Counted from the stretch's first letter, positions 10,101-16,425 are shown. The stretch: 64,000 bases of DNA from Paenibacillus sp. 32352 (GCF_002042965.1 NZ_MZNT01000001.1:434001-498000); one strand, 5' to 3'. The notes: a model not told the origin generated them from the sequence alone. Numbers and translations are program-made.

Positions 10101-11130
10101 GTCGACAGTGAAAGTGGAGCTGCCGGGCAATGCTATTCTGAACGCTATCGGTAAGCAAAGCAATGCGATTATTCGGATTCAAGCTAATGGAGTTACTTAT
10201 GAGCTGCCTGTAAGTGTGCTCAAGCATATTCCTAAGGTTGCAGTTGTCACGGTCACCATCTCTAAAGTTTCCGGTAAAGCCGGGGATGATATTGCCGCGG
10301 TGGTGAAAAGCTTGAACGCGAAGCAACTGATTTCGAATCCGATCGAGTTTAGGATCGCCGTTAACGGGAACGAATTATCCGATTTTGGAGGTGTGTATGT
10401 CAATCGCACCTTCGGCCTGGGAACCGCTGTAGATCCAAGCAAGATAACGGCTGTCTGGTTCGATTCGAACAACCGGATGCATTTCGTACCCGCCGTCATC
10501 ACGACGAACAACGGTTCATCGGACATCACGATTCGTTCGCCGCATAACAGCATTTACACGGTCATTCAATCGGATACATCGTTTACGGATTTGCAAGGGC
10601 ATTGGGCCAAGGCGGATGTAGAGCTTCTGGCGAACAAGCGGATCGTGAACGGCACAACCGACCAGCTGTTTACGCCGGATGCGAACATTACCCGTGCTGA
10701 GTTTGCAGCTTTGCTGGTTCGCTCTCTTGGATTAGCCGAAGTACAAGCGGACGGGTTCCGCGATGTACAATCGAGCGACTGGTTCGCGGGAGATGTAGGT
10801 ACAGCCTACAAGGCAGGGTTAATTACCGGTTTTGAGGACGGCACCTTCAAGCCTAACGATAACATCACTCGCGAGCAAATGGTCACCATGCTGGTTAGAG
10901 CGCTCAAAGTCGGCGGCAAAGAAGTGAAGCTGGACAAAGCAGTCCTGGATTCATTCGCTGACCGTGCAAGCATCGGCGACTGGTCGAAGGATGCTGCTGC
11001 TCAGGCTCTGAGTGCAGGCATTATCCAAGGAATGTCCAATAAGGAGTTTGCGCCGCAGGACAAAGCGACTCGCGCGCAAGCGGCAGCTGCGTTGAAGCGT
11101 ATGCTGCAGTACCTCCAATTCATTAACTAA
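4117..11130 (+). CDS. Giant S-layer-anchored protein with two polysaccharide-lyase-like domains
   Basis: 2337 codons. Approximate order: lyase-like jelly roll 1 (residues 118-468; DRQRLEIK, HIFQLKA, KWGLYRG), Ig-like (489-568), F5/8-type discoidin (569-745), Big_2 (754-832), discoidin (842-1032), X2-like Ig (1035-1125), lyase-like jelly roll 2 (1132-1462; DRQRVEIR, HIFQLKA, KWGIYRS), discoidin (1467-1660), Ig-like, fibronectin III (1823-1914), Gly/Ser linker, an unassigned domain (1950-2150) and three SLH domains (2151-2335). It is probably exported, held on the cell wall by SLH and acting on acidic polysaccharide; the substrate is not evident. A TTG at 4117 has its own GGAGGGG, but translation from there would lack the signal peptide encoded at 3995-4141 in the other frame. 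Confidence 0.85.
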   Translation: MGLLDVQVNKPVDVNVNLNMATIDISLPYGTLSQMLNITINPGASAALYRADGTTAIAFTSNKNDAKLDQLSASGPTNFYLVLTDKNDSSNSKTYTITVTVDSNIPAIAGPMGPNDKYLPLNIHRGENAWDVLGASKIGNGSTTGSIEGPGAASSYSGKNWNESFYDRSGEYPAASTVDESWIGDNMYLQTIGKNDANALAKYGIANIPGTEKLNSDILRYHEFLPFKTPEGVSRDDGDRGAVGSDRQRLEIKSNTAASNIDANSVGGDIMTHHWRLMLPSETLRFQQDVTNYKAGDFINPHRFWHIFQLKAISGDEAGQPITTLTLVSSGGKGQLEFRNNPDGTAADRIKPLFTIPFDKVVDRWLDFEVTILSADKGYVYGKLVDLETNEVLFEGGMTAETLRRPEEKNPATGRLERGDQPMVAGQQNRSKWGLYRGMYNGAGDAAYADEFQAATMYLADVHLIKRDSNSYVFPDGWDPKAQPKEIVAWARPAAITTTVGTAFNSLGLPSQLDVTLSTGKVEKVNVTWSPAGYDPNAMGSYKITGQFDGTGITNPKDIQPYAEVNVNTGYKNWAMTPGAELKVVSQSSGTKNNFIDDKSDTSWQAHSSLGASAAETYQYWAAVKLEKKIDISKIQIEWGSNSSLLKNYQVYYTNDAAAYTELVEGGTLSASSSATRKPLETAHGGSWIPISELGQSTPPSPGNNQKIDQTLTAPVGAQYVLLVSDVTLKAGAGGIKSNEFRVFGEPSAASDSSLAISKQKLNLAIGKQETLRTVVLPESTPDKSITWLSNNTAAASVDANGVVTGISEGTALITASKGNLRQTSTVTVMNAADIPTATGSLNLLDKTRFTPQAGVNLKVSSEAPEHPGADALKADGSGYWRNSSSKVYKSDYSPSSLALTLDLGAPKTIDKLYLEIPNSIPNIQSNATRFEVYYSNDPASWESAPTASDTANNYDWQANGWTLAGGTETEGLWSYVTYGGQQWGYDTKTFLYPFTARYVMVNTILAGSRSKSTDQDSMMGLSALAIYGKDPIANATALVPAKDTYSTWDQAAAVSTTISLAGGQALTGITKGGTALVKGTDYTLSGNTVTFTAPYLAKLPLGTNEFTFAFNTGSPSIFALDVTARGYGENANTIKMNAIEGVSPYNVLGGTMGTDEPVEGVTKRIRDAYHHYYGDLPRATAADDHITSVWDDTLKKNVFKLFEYGRGANNEFADKVRDGEYGHKGVFDPSVGYVVYGAAINDRQRVEIRPSEDSTHDFTAYEGDIVSYSWLWNIPDGNQWNQSGFRHIFQLKATNAQATNTLPGGNTSDENGAYILAMSISGTSKRNLVVNHNRYDGDKNLLTIPLSELDGHWIKVELNALISDTGWLTIKITDTVTGKVYTYDSPDVYQVFSNQGASDGVKDLWRRPQRGSSFETEYPAVFDQYLRPKWGIYRSSNGGNNSAFDVQLQVADITISKVASGISSVNLALNKKAYNVGPVTGNTIQKQSAAANEYGNANKLTNGVLQDPTKWNVTNVTSLDQIGNYSWLGTDGDKKGSFVIDLGLAMDFSQIRLFAKSTRLKGATVYVSDDTSNHASAAEFDSMTFKQVDKKTAQGYTYASGNTSGGTDTDDSSYPIDLGKTYHSRYIKVTVENASGGNAGADLTGPPRLTQVQVFNAPTPPQNLMLDPTAKVLKWDANPLSEGYAVYDGTKVLADMPKDAASYTLPAALTDMSKIAVRSMGTDPYSRKFMISAPAFPTDSQVLPVVIGINPENVTTKAGTAPVMPTVVTAVYSDNTTRQLGVTWDPIDPTKYASAGSFTVEGTVTSTTYKALANVTVTQPVWPANSSLTVSVVTPRTATLKWTAAEAGRGISGYKVYNVIGSTYTEVASLGNVLSYDLIGLLPNTSYTYAIQAVDSDGTRSVYGPTVTFRTVPPSSGPRPGGGSSGGSSSGSGGTAEPSDSGSHAGTIDLSKDAKVTKETTADGKPVTKVTVDADKLEKALSNALVTIDVKDSESTVKVELPGNAILNAIGKQSNAIIRIQANGVTYELPVSVLKHIPKVAVVTVTISKVSGKAGDDIAAVVKSLNAKQLISNPIEFRIAVNGNELSDFGGVYVNRTFGLGTAVDPSKITAVWFDSNNRMHFVPAVITTNNGSSDITIRSPHNSIYTVIQSDTSFTDLQGHWAKADVELLANKRIVNGTTDQLFTPDANITRAEFAALLVRSLGLAEVQADGFRDVQSSDWFAGDVGTAYKAGLITGFEDGTFKPNDNITREQMVTMLVRALKVGGKEVKLDKAVLDSFADRASIGDWSKDAAAQALSAGIIQGMSNKEFAPQDKATRAQAAAALKRMLQYLQFIN

Positions 11131-11146
11131 CAATGTTTCACGAAGA

Positions 11147-11186
11147 AGCTGTTCCGCGGCTTTCAGACCGCGGGATGGCTTTTTTT
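11147..11186 (+). terminator. Rho-independent terminator of the SLH protein gene
   Basis: AGCTGTTCCGCGG (11147-11159) pairs with CCGCGGGATGGCT (11168-11180), followed by a run of seven T. It begins 17 bases after the stop codon. Confidence 0.9.
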
Positions 11187-11262
11187 CGTGTTTACGGCCA
11201 GCTCAACCAAAAGCGAACAGGGTCGATAGCTCCGCCACCGACCCTGTCATTATCCCAAAAAA

Positions 11263-11512
11263 ATAACCCATCATTGGTGATGGGGCAGGTTGTTGAAAAA
11301 CTTTTGCGTGAACTATGCAACATATGGAGGTGGGATGTGCCTCGGAGGAGTTTACGTCCGCCTTTGAAACCCGTGAAAATACTGCTAAACATAATGGACA
11401 TTTCACGGGTTTCAACAGCGGCTGGAGGGGTATATCCCACCGGAATATATCGGCAGTAGTTTAAGCTCTACAGGTTTTCAATAGACTCAACCCATCATTG
11501 AAGATGGGTTAT
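11263..11512. mobile_element. MITE-like 250-bp element with long imperfect inverted ends
   Basis: Both ends begin ATAACCCATC when read inward, and the match continues in patches for about 110 bases on each side (TGATGGG, TTGAAAA, GGTGGGAT, then GAAACCCGTGAAA). The innermost match is a near-perfect 14-bp pair (GAAACCCGTGAAA at about 11368, TTTCACGGGTTTC at about 11400). Each end also folds on itself (CCCATCA/TGATGGG left, AACCCATC/GATGGGTT right). There is no coding sequence and no clear target duplication. It looks like a non-autonomous element or a remnant of one, sitting between the SLH gene terminator and the SASP gene. Confidence 0.5.
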
Positions 11513-11519
11513 GCCGATC

Positions 11520-11756
11520 CTATTGAAAGCGTACGCCGGAGGCGGAGGAAAGCTGCTGCTCGGCAATCTGCACCAAGCGGCGAACCATATGACCACCGAT
11601 CGCACCGGTATCGCGGGTAGCCATGTAGCCGTAATAGCCGTCCTGCGGAATTTGAATGCCTAATTCTTGCGCTACCTCATACTTTAATTGCTCTAGAGCA
11701 CCTGCAGATTGCTGTACGATAATCTGGTTGCTGCTTCTGGATTGTCCACGTGCCAT
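11520..11756 (-). CDS. Alpha/beta-type small acid-soluble spore protein
   Basis: 78 residues with both SASP hallmarks: the GPR protease region (LEQLKYEVAQELGI, residues 21-34) and the C-terminal GAIGGHMVRRLVQIAEQQL block. It coats spore DNA in an A-like form and protects it from UV, then is degraded at germination. GGAAGG lies about 11 bases upstream of the ATG. It stands alone on the minus strand, directly beside the MITE-like element, which may supply its 3' hairpin. Confidence 0.95.
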   Translation of the reverse strand: MARGQSRSSNQIIVQQSAGALEQLKYEVAQELGIQIPQDGYYGYMATRDTGAIGGHMVRRLVQIAEQQLSSASGVRFQ

Positions 11757-11856
11757 TAATCATCATTCCTTCCATGTTAGGGTAATTTTAGATTCCCCAT
11801 CTTTTCCCTAATTATTCATCACTCCGCTCATGTTAAAATGATTGTGGGTGATGAGT

Positions 11857-12726
11857 ATGTTTATCTCGCCGATGCTAGCGGATTGCCGGGAGACTCCCTT
11901 TTCGGATCAGGCTTATGTGTTCGAGCCTAAGATCGACGGGCAGCGTATAATATTGTCGAGGCGCGGGAAGGAGACTCGTCTCTTTACGGCGGACGGACTT
12001 GAATGCACCAAGCAGTACCCTGAGCTGCACCGCCTTCCCTTGGAGGGAGATGTCGTGCTGGACGGGGGGCTGTACTGTATAGATCCAGACAGTGGAATGG
12101 CCGATGCCGGATTGGCGATGGAAAGAATGCAGCTGAAGCAGAAGAAGCGGATTCAGGCTTTTTCTTTACAAAGACCGGCACAGTATATGATTTGGGATAT
12201 CTTATTTCATAAGGGCCGTGATCTGAGGCCTATGCCTTTAGTCAAGCGGCGGGCGCTTCTGGAATCGCTGCTGCAGCAAAATGAACGGTTTCAGCTCGTT
12301 CCGCAGACGGAAGCGTACGGAGAAGAGCTGTTTCAATCTATCGTTGCTTCCTCCATGCAGGGCATGATGGCCAAGCATAAAAACAGCCCTTATGTATCGA
12401 GAGTATCGCACGATTGGGTCCGAATCCCCAATTACCAATATGTCGATGTGGTCATTTCGGGTTACCGGAAGGAGCCGTTCGGCTTGTTTGCCTGTATCGA
12501 GGAGGATGGTGCGAAGCAGTCCGTCGGACTGATAGAGTCGGGTGTGAATGAAAAGCAGATGCAGCTTTTCCATTCAATGGCAGGCAAGCTTGCCGTCAAG
12601 GAGGATGAGCATACTGTTCATCTTGCGCCTGAAATCAGGGCTCGCGTCCAATGCCGGGGACGGACCCGTCATGGGATGCTGCGAAGCCCCGAACTTATCG
12701 AATTTATTGAGAAAAGCCCGAAGTGA
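11857..12726 (+). CDS. ATP-dependent DNA ligase homologue with eroded motifs
   Basis: 289 residues from the ATG at 11857, chosen because GGGTG lies 6 bases upstream and the family starts MF(I/V)SPML. The adenylation domain has the nucleotidyl lysine in EPKIDGQR (K25), and an OB domain ends with GMLRSPELIEF. Close Paenibacillus relatives of this stand-alone LigD-like ligase carry DGE, EG-VAK and WLK; here they read DGG (motif III), QGMMAK (motif IV) and WVRIP (motif V). Motif I is kept but several metal or phosphate contacts are changed, so catalysis is doubtful. Normal members seal nicks or double-strand breaks in stationary cells and spores. It ends convergent to the SOS operon. Confidence 0.8.
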   Translation: MFISPMLADCRETPFSDQAYVFEPKIDGQRIILSRRGKETRLFTADGLECTKQYPELHRLPLEGDVVLDGGLYCIDPDSGMADAGLAMERMQLKQKKRIQAFSLQRPAQYMIWDILFHKGRDLRPMPLVKRRALLESLLQQNERFQLVPQTEAYGEELFQSIVASSMQGMMAKHKNSPYVSRVSHDWVRIPNYQYVDVVISGYRKEPFGLFACIEEDGAKQSVGLIESGVNEKQMQLFHSMAGKLAVKEDEHTVHLAPEIRARVQCRGRTRHGMLRSPELIEFIEKSPK

Positions 12727-12752
12727 GCAGCCGAGTGCTCCGTCGGGCTTTT
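12713..12752. terminator. Bidirectional terminator between ligase and SOS operon
   Basis: AAAGCCCGA (12713-12721) pairs with TCGGGCTTT (12743-12751). The left arm overlaps the last codons of the ligase gene. Short T tracts occur on both strands, so it can serve the ligase and the convergent operon. Confidence 0.65.
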
Positions 12753-12767
12753 GGACGTTATATGGGG

Positions 12768-13268
12768 CTATTTTACTTTATGGCTGCTAGCGGCTTCCTG
12801 AAGCGTTGCGACCAGGCTTTTGGCATAGCGGCCGATTCTTACGCTGATCTCCGAACGGATAAAGTCCTTTGTCATAATGAAACGGTCTTCACGGCCGCGG
12901 CAGCTGTACCGATAACACAGCGAGTTGTCGTCCTTCGTATCTTCAAATACCTGAATGTGCCGCTCCAGCAAAGCTCTCTTATTCTTCATGACATCCTCGC
13001 GGATATGTCTCGCTAATATTTTGGCAGCGGCGGAATAGAGGAGCTTCAATGTCTGGGTGGACATCTCGACTTCGATGCTCTTCTTTTCAACAATTTGCAG
13101 CGCGACGGGCAGCAGGACGGAGTCCCGTATCATGTCCATTTCCTTGTTCGTCGGCGGCTCGGGGGGCGGGGCCGGCGCGTCTTTTCGAATAAGGGACTGC
13201 TCTTTATGCTGCGGAAGCATCATGCGGCTTGATTCCCATAATCCGTTCCCTTCGAGTTTCTTGCTCAT
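12768..13268 (-). CDS. YolD-like protein with helical accessory domain, third SOS operon gene
   Basis: 166 residues. The N-terminus (KKLEGNGLWESSRMMLPQHKE) is the YolD signature; YolD proteins pair with UvrX-type polymerases in Bacillus. A proline-rich link (APAPPPEPP, about residues 31-39) leads to a basic domain (residues 45-160) that resembles the first gene of this operon: I-[KR]-x3-LLP near its start, then K...ER.I.VF and Y..RG...F.M. Its ATG overlaps the polymerase stop by four bases (ATGA, 13265-13268), so translation is coupled. Its probable role is as accessory or regulator of the Y-family polymerase; the exact function is unknown. Confidence 0.7.
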   Translation of the reverse strand: MSKKLEGNGLWESSRMMLPQHKEQSLIRKDAPAPPPEPPTNKEMDMIRDSVLLPVALQIVEKKSIEVEMSTQTLKLLYSAAAKILARHIREDVMKNKRALLERHIQVFEDTKDDNSLCYRYSCRGREDRFIMTKDFIRSEISVRIGRYAKSLVATLQEAASSHKVK

Positions 13269-14533
13269 TTATAGTGCCCTCCAATTTTTTGTGCCCTCTC
13301 GAACGCTTGCCCGGAGGCGGTTACTGAGGACGCTCTTACGATGGCCGCGCTGCCGTAACGTTCCTTGATCTGATCGGTGACCCGGTCCAGTGCCCGTAAT
13401 TTCGGTTGATCCTCGAATAAAGTCAACTGGTATACTTCATCGTCCGTTAACCCGCTCAGCATAACGCCGAGGCGTCGTACGGGCATCTTATCCCAATGAC
13501 GGTAGAACAAGGTTTTGACGGCCTCGAAGACCGCACTGGTATTATTCGTCGGATCGGGCATTTTCATTTGCCTCGAGAATCCGGTCGGAGCCTCGTAGGG
13601 GCTGCACATGCAGCTGACCGATACGACACCGCCCATGTATCCTTTGCGCCGGCAGTCGCGGCAGACCTCCTCCGTCAGCTCGAGCAGAATCGTCTCTACC
13701 TCGCTGTTCTCGATATAATCTCTCGGCAGAGTCATCATATGGCCCACCGATTTGGGCGGCGTATGGAACGTCCCGGGGGTGACGGGGGAGTCATCCAGGC
13801 CGTTAGCCGTTCTCCACATGACCTCCGCGTGAATATCGCTTTGCTTGCCGAAGCGAGCCCGGAATTTCTCCTTCAAGCGGGGGAGCGGGGTTCTCGCGAT
13901 ATCCCCGATCGTAAACATCCCGAGCCGCGCGAAATGCTTCATCATGCGGGACCCGACGCCGAACATTTTTTGTACCGGCTCAGGCCAAAGCTTATTTTCG
14001 ATTTCCTCTTTGCGCAGGATGAACAAGCCGCTATCGCTCTTCTTTGCCCAGATATCCGTCGCGATTTTGGCCAGTATTTTATTCGAGCTGATGCCGATTC
14101 TTACTTTTACTCCCGTTTGCTGAAGCACCTTCTGCTGGATGGATCGGGCTATCGTCAGCGGATCTCCCCAGATCCCGAGACTTCCGGAGACGTCCAGAAA
14201 CTGCTCGTCGATTGAAAAAATTTCAACCAGGTCGCTGTATTCCTTGTAAATCTCCGTGATCATGAGAGAGACGTCGATGTAATGCTGCATGCGCGGACGC
14301 ATGACCACGAGCTGCGGGCATTTGTTCAACGCCTCGCCCAGCCGCTCGGCGGTAGTGACTCCATAGCTTTTGGCTATGGGGCAGGCCGCCAGGATGATGC
14401 CGGAACGGCGCGCCGGATCCCCGGCCACAGCGACGGGCTTATCCCTGCACCCGGGATGGTCCGCCTTTTCCACACTGGCATAGAAGCTCTGGCAGTCCGC
14501 CAGAAAAATCGTTCTCTCGCCCTTCGTGATCAT
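13265..14533 (-). CDS. Y-family DNA polymerase (DinB/UvrX type), SOS-regulated
   Basis: 422 residues. The palm motifs are intact: FLADCQSFYASVEK (first Mg ligand) and FSIDEQFLDVS (second), the latter in the UvrX/YqjW form rather than DinB SIDEAYLD. Helix-hairpin-helix and little-finger regions follow, and QLTLF (residues 369-373) is a canonical beta-clamp binding motif. It copies past DNA lesions with low fidelity. It is the middle gene of three, joined by ATGA overlaps on both sides, behind two LexA boxes at 14921-14969. Call is firm for family; DinB versus UvrX naming is uncertain. Confidence 0.92.
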   Translation of the reverse strand: MITKGERTIFLADCQSFYASVEKADHPGCRDKPVAVAGDPARRSGIILAACPIAKSYGVTTAERLGEALNKCPQLVVMRPRMQHYIDVSLMITEIYKEYSDLVEIFSIDEQFLDVSGSLGIWGDPLTIARSIQQKVLQQTGVKVRIGISSNKILAKIATDIWAKKSDSGLFILRKEEIENKLWPEPVQKMFGVGSRMMKHFARLGMFTIGDIARTPLPRLKEKFRARFGKQSDIHAEVMWRTANGLDDSPVTPGTFHTPPKSVGHMMTLPRDYIENSEVETILLELTEEVCRDCRRKGYMGGVVSVSCMCSPYEAPTGFSRQMKMPDPTNNTSAVFEAVKTLFYRHWDKMPVRRLGVMLSGLTDDEVYQLTLFEDQPKLRALDRVTDQIKERYGSAAIVRASSVTASGQAFERAQKIGGHYK

Positions 14534-14901
14534 TTTAACCGCCTCCGCAAATTCATAAGCGTAGTCATAAGCTCCGCTTTTACCAGGCTTCTTAGCATTT
14601 TAAAATGATGGATGTAACCGCGGACCTTATATTCCACATCGATGCCAAGTGTATTCATCTCCGTGTGCAGCACCTTGATGCTTCGCTCCCTCATCCTGTT
14701 CTTAAGGGCTTGCAGCTCGGGATAAATGGAGCGTTCGACTTCCCTGAGATAAAAAATCACATGGTTATAAACAATTTTGTCCTTGTACAGGTTCAGCTCC
14801 TCGATATCTCTCGCCAGCATATCCAACAGAATGGGCAGCAGGGTGTATTCCTTGATGATTTGAATATCTTCTTCGGTTTCTACTCTTGGATTGATACTCA
14901 T
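14530..14901 (-). CDS. Small basic accessory protein, first SOS operon gene
   Basis: 123 residues, mostly helical and rich in Arg/Lys, with no membrane segment. It is not a family I can name. It resembles the C-terminal domain of the third gene in the operon (TLLPILLDMLARD against VLLPVALQIVEKK, and YKVRGYIHHFKM against YSCRGREDRFIM). The ATG at 14901 is preferred over the upstream GTGs because GGTGG is 8 bases away. Its stop overlaps the polymerase start (ATGA). Position as promoter-proximal gene of a LexA-controlled polymerase operon implies a role in damage tolerance. Confidence 0.65.
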   Translation of the reverse strand: MSINPRVETEEDIQIIKEYTLLPILLDMLARDIEELNLYKDKIVYNHVIFYLREVERSIYPELQALKNRMRERSIKVLHTEMNTLGIDVEYKVRGYIHHFKMLRSLVKAELMTTLMNLRRRLK

Positions 14902-14920
14902 AAATGACACCACCGTAATG

Positions 14921-14977
14921 CGAACATGTATTCGTATTTAATTCTTATTATATACCGAACACATGTTCTTTATGCAA
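14921..14977 (-). promoter_or_regulatory. LexA-controlled promoter with two SOS boxes
   Basis: Two matches to the Bacillus SOS box CGAACRNRYGTTYG, each 13 of 14: CGAACACATGTTCT (14956-14969) and CGAACATGTATTCG (14921-14934). On the minus strand TTGCAT (14972-14977) and TATATA (14949-14954) are 17 bases apart, so the first box fills the spacer and the second lies near the transcript start. This is an unusually tight arrangement for repression of the three-gene polymerase operon. Confidence 0.88.
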
Positions 14978-15035
14978 GTGTATTTTATGGAAATTGATGT
15001 CGCTGCTGTTTGATAAAAAAACTTCGAAGGGACTA

Positions 15036-15064
15036 TCAACAGAACAGGAAAATTTTGCTACACT
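15036..15064 (+). promoter_or_regulatory. Candidate promoter of the TIR-like gene
   Basis: TCAACA (15036-15041) and TACACT (15059-15064) are 17 bases apart, with a TG extension before the -10. It lies 70 bases upstream of the TTG start and points away from the SOS operon. No LexA box overlaps it, so it is probably not SOS-regulated. Confidence 0.4.
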
Positions 15065-15134
15065 AATAGAGATACAAGCATGGGATCGGTTTACCGGAGA
15101 CTAGAGAATTGATCTTGAAAAGGGGAAGTGTCCG

Positions 15135-16184
15135 TTGTCGGTATCGAGGCAAGACCGAAAACCGGAGCTGTTCATCGGCTCCTCAAGGGAAGCGATACAT
15201 TATGCGCGGGCCGTTCACGAAAGCCTAAGCCGCTCGGCCCAGGTGACTCCATGGTATACGGCATTCGGGGCCAATTCCTACACGATGGAAGCGTTGGAGC
15301 AGCAGCTGGATCTAAGCGACTTCGGAGTGTTCGTGTTTGCGGCGGACGACGTTGCTCTTTATCGCGGACAATACGTATTTATTACCCGGGACAATACGCT
15401 GTTCGAGATGGGGCTGTTCTGGGGAAAGCTGCGGCGCAGCCGCGTGTTCGCCCTGGTCCCGAGATCGGTGCAGGAGCGGGATGACCTCATCCGGGATACG
15501 ACGATCAAGGACTTTCATATTTTATCCGATTTGCAGGGGTTAACTCTGCTCACTTATCATGAAGCGGTACGCGGCAATTATTTGGCGGCAGTCGATGTCG
15601 CTTGCGGCTACATTGCCAAGGCTATCGAGGACGAGCAGACCTTCACCGATCCTTACCAGCTTCTTGCGGAGAAGGAAGCCGAGCTCGAGAGGAAGCAAAG
15701 CATCCTTCACTTCTTCTGGGAATATAATCGGAATGTGACGGCTGCCGATCCGGAGGAGAAGTACCATTCCTTCAGCGAGGCCGTTCGCAATTCCTTGCTT
15801 ACTCCCGAAGGGTTTCGGGTGACCGGGGCGGCCATTTGGAAGAAGGAAGGGAATGACGGCGTCCGCCAAGTGGGAGGGAATGTAGGGAGAGGCAAGTTTT
15901 ACCGGTTCCAGACATACGCGGAGAAGAAGAACGACAAGAAAATATACGTGCTGGAAGCCTTTTTGAACAGCACCTGGGAATTTTTGCGGCGGAAAGAGGT
16001 TGCCGAGGTGTATGTCCTATGTTATCCTCTAGATAAAGAGCATGTGTTATCCGTGCATATTTCGGGACTGAAAGTATTATCCAAGGAGGATCTTACAGAG
16101 ATCGTCCATCATAACGAAGAGCTGCTGGCAACCATTAGTCACTTAGTTGGAGGGGATTCAGATGAACAGAAGCGCAGGGTTTAA
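15135..16184 (+). CDS. TIR-like effector with C-terminal sensor-like domain
   Basis: 349 residues. Residues 11-160 match the predicted nucleotide-binding TIR-like family (PF10137) used in CBASS Cap12 and Pycsar PycTIR effectors: FIGSSRE (13-19), W40/F44, FGVFVFAADD (63-72) and RDNTLFEMGLFWG (85-97), with E91 in the position of the catalytic glutamate. A short Glu/Lys coil (176-190) leads to a 150-residue C-terminal domain, perhaps GAF-like (RVTGAAIW, then VYVLCYPLD...LSVHISGL). Such TIR domains degrade NAD+ on ligand binding. TTG start, AGGGGAAG 6 bases upstream. No cyclase lies nearby, so the trigger is unknown. The following ORF overlaps by 23 bases. Confidence 0.75.
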   Translation: MSVSRQDRKPELFIGSSREAIHYARAVHESLSRSAQVTPWYTAFGANSYTMEALEQQLDLSDFGVFVFAADDVALYRGQYVFITRDNTLFEMGLFWGKLRRSRVFALVPRSVQERDDLIRDTTIKDFHILSDLQGLTLLTYHEAVRGNYLAAVDVACGYIAKAIEDEQTFTDPYQLLAEKEAELERKQSILHFFWEYNRNVTAADPEEKYHSFSEAVRNSLLTPEGFRVTGAAIWKKEGNDGVRQVGGNVGRGKFYRFQTYAEKKNDKKIYVLEAFLNSTWEFLRRKEVAEVYVLCYPLDKEHVLSVHISGLKVLSKEDLTEIVHHNEELLATISHLVGGDSDEQKRRV

Positions 16185-16374
16185 ACGGACTTCGATTTAC
16201 GGATCCGCAGCGGGACGGTGGGCTGCTCCAGGCTCTGCCGACTTGGGTACGGCTCGCGAAGAGCATGATGCCAAAGCGGGCGTCTTTATCGGACCTTCCG
16301 TTGAAGGCGGCGACAAGGAATACGTTCACGTCATCAGCGGAAAAGTGATGAACCGCAAGCCATCGTTTATATAA
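16162..16374 (+). CDS. Small protein overlapping the TIR-like gene
   Basis: 70 residues, Gly/Ser/Arg-rich at the start (MNRSAGFKRTSIYGSAAGRW), with an EYVHVISGKVMNR segment near the end; soluble, with no recognised domain. It begins inside the end of the TIR-like gene, with GGAGGGG 6 bases before its ATG, which indicates coupled translation. A terminator follows at 16396-16425. Position suggests a partner, modulator or immunity factor for the TIR-like protein, but this is inference from layout only. Confidence 0.6.
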   Translation: MNRSAGFKRTSIYGSAAGRWAAPGSADLGTAREEHDAKAGVFIGPSVEGGDKEYVHVISGKVMNRKPSFI

Positions 16375-16395
16375 TCATAGCCTCGCAATAAGTTA

Positions 16396-16425
16396 GGAGC
16401 CGTGCGTTGAACGTACGGTTCTTTT
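16396..16425 (+). terminator. Rho-independent terminator after the TIR-like gene pair
   Basis: GAGCCGTGCG and CGTACGGTTC pair with one bulge around a short TTGAA loop and are followed by TTTT. It closes the two-gene unit begun at 15135. Confidence 0.7.

Noticed and set aside
13496..14215. 239-codon plus-strand ORF inside the polymerase gene
   Set aside because: Antisense to the Y-family polymerase whose catalytic motifs are intact.
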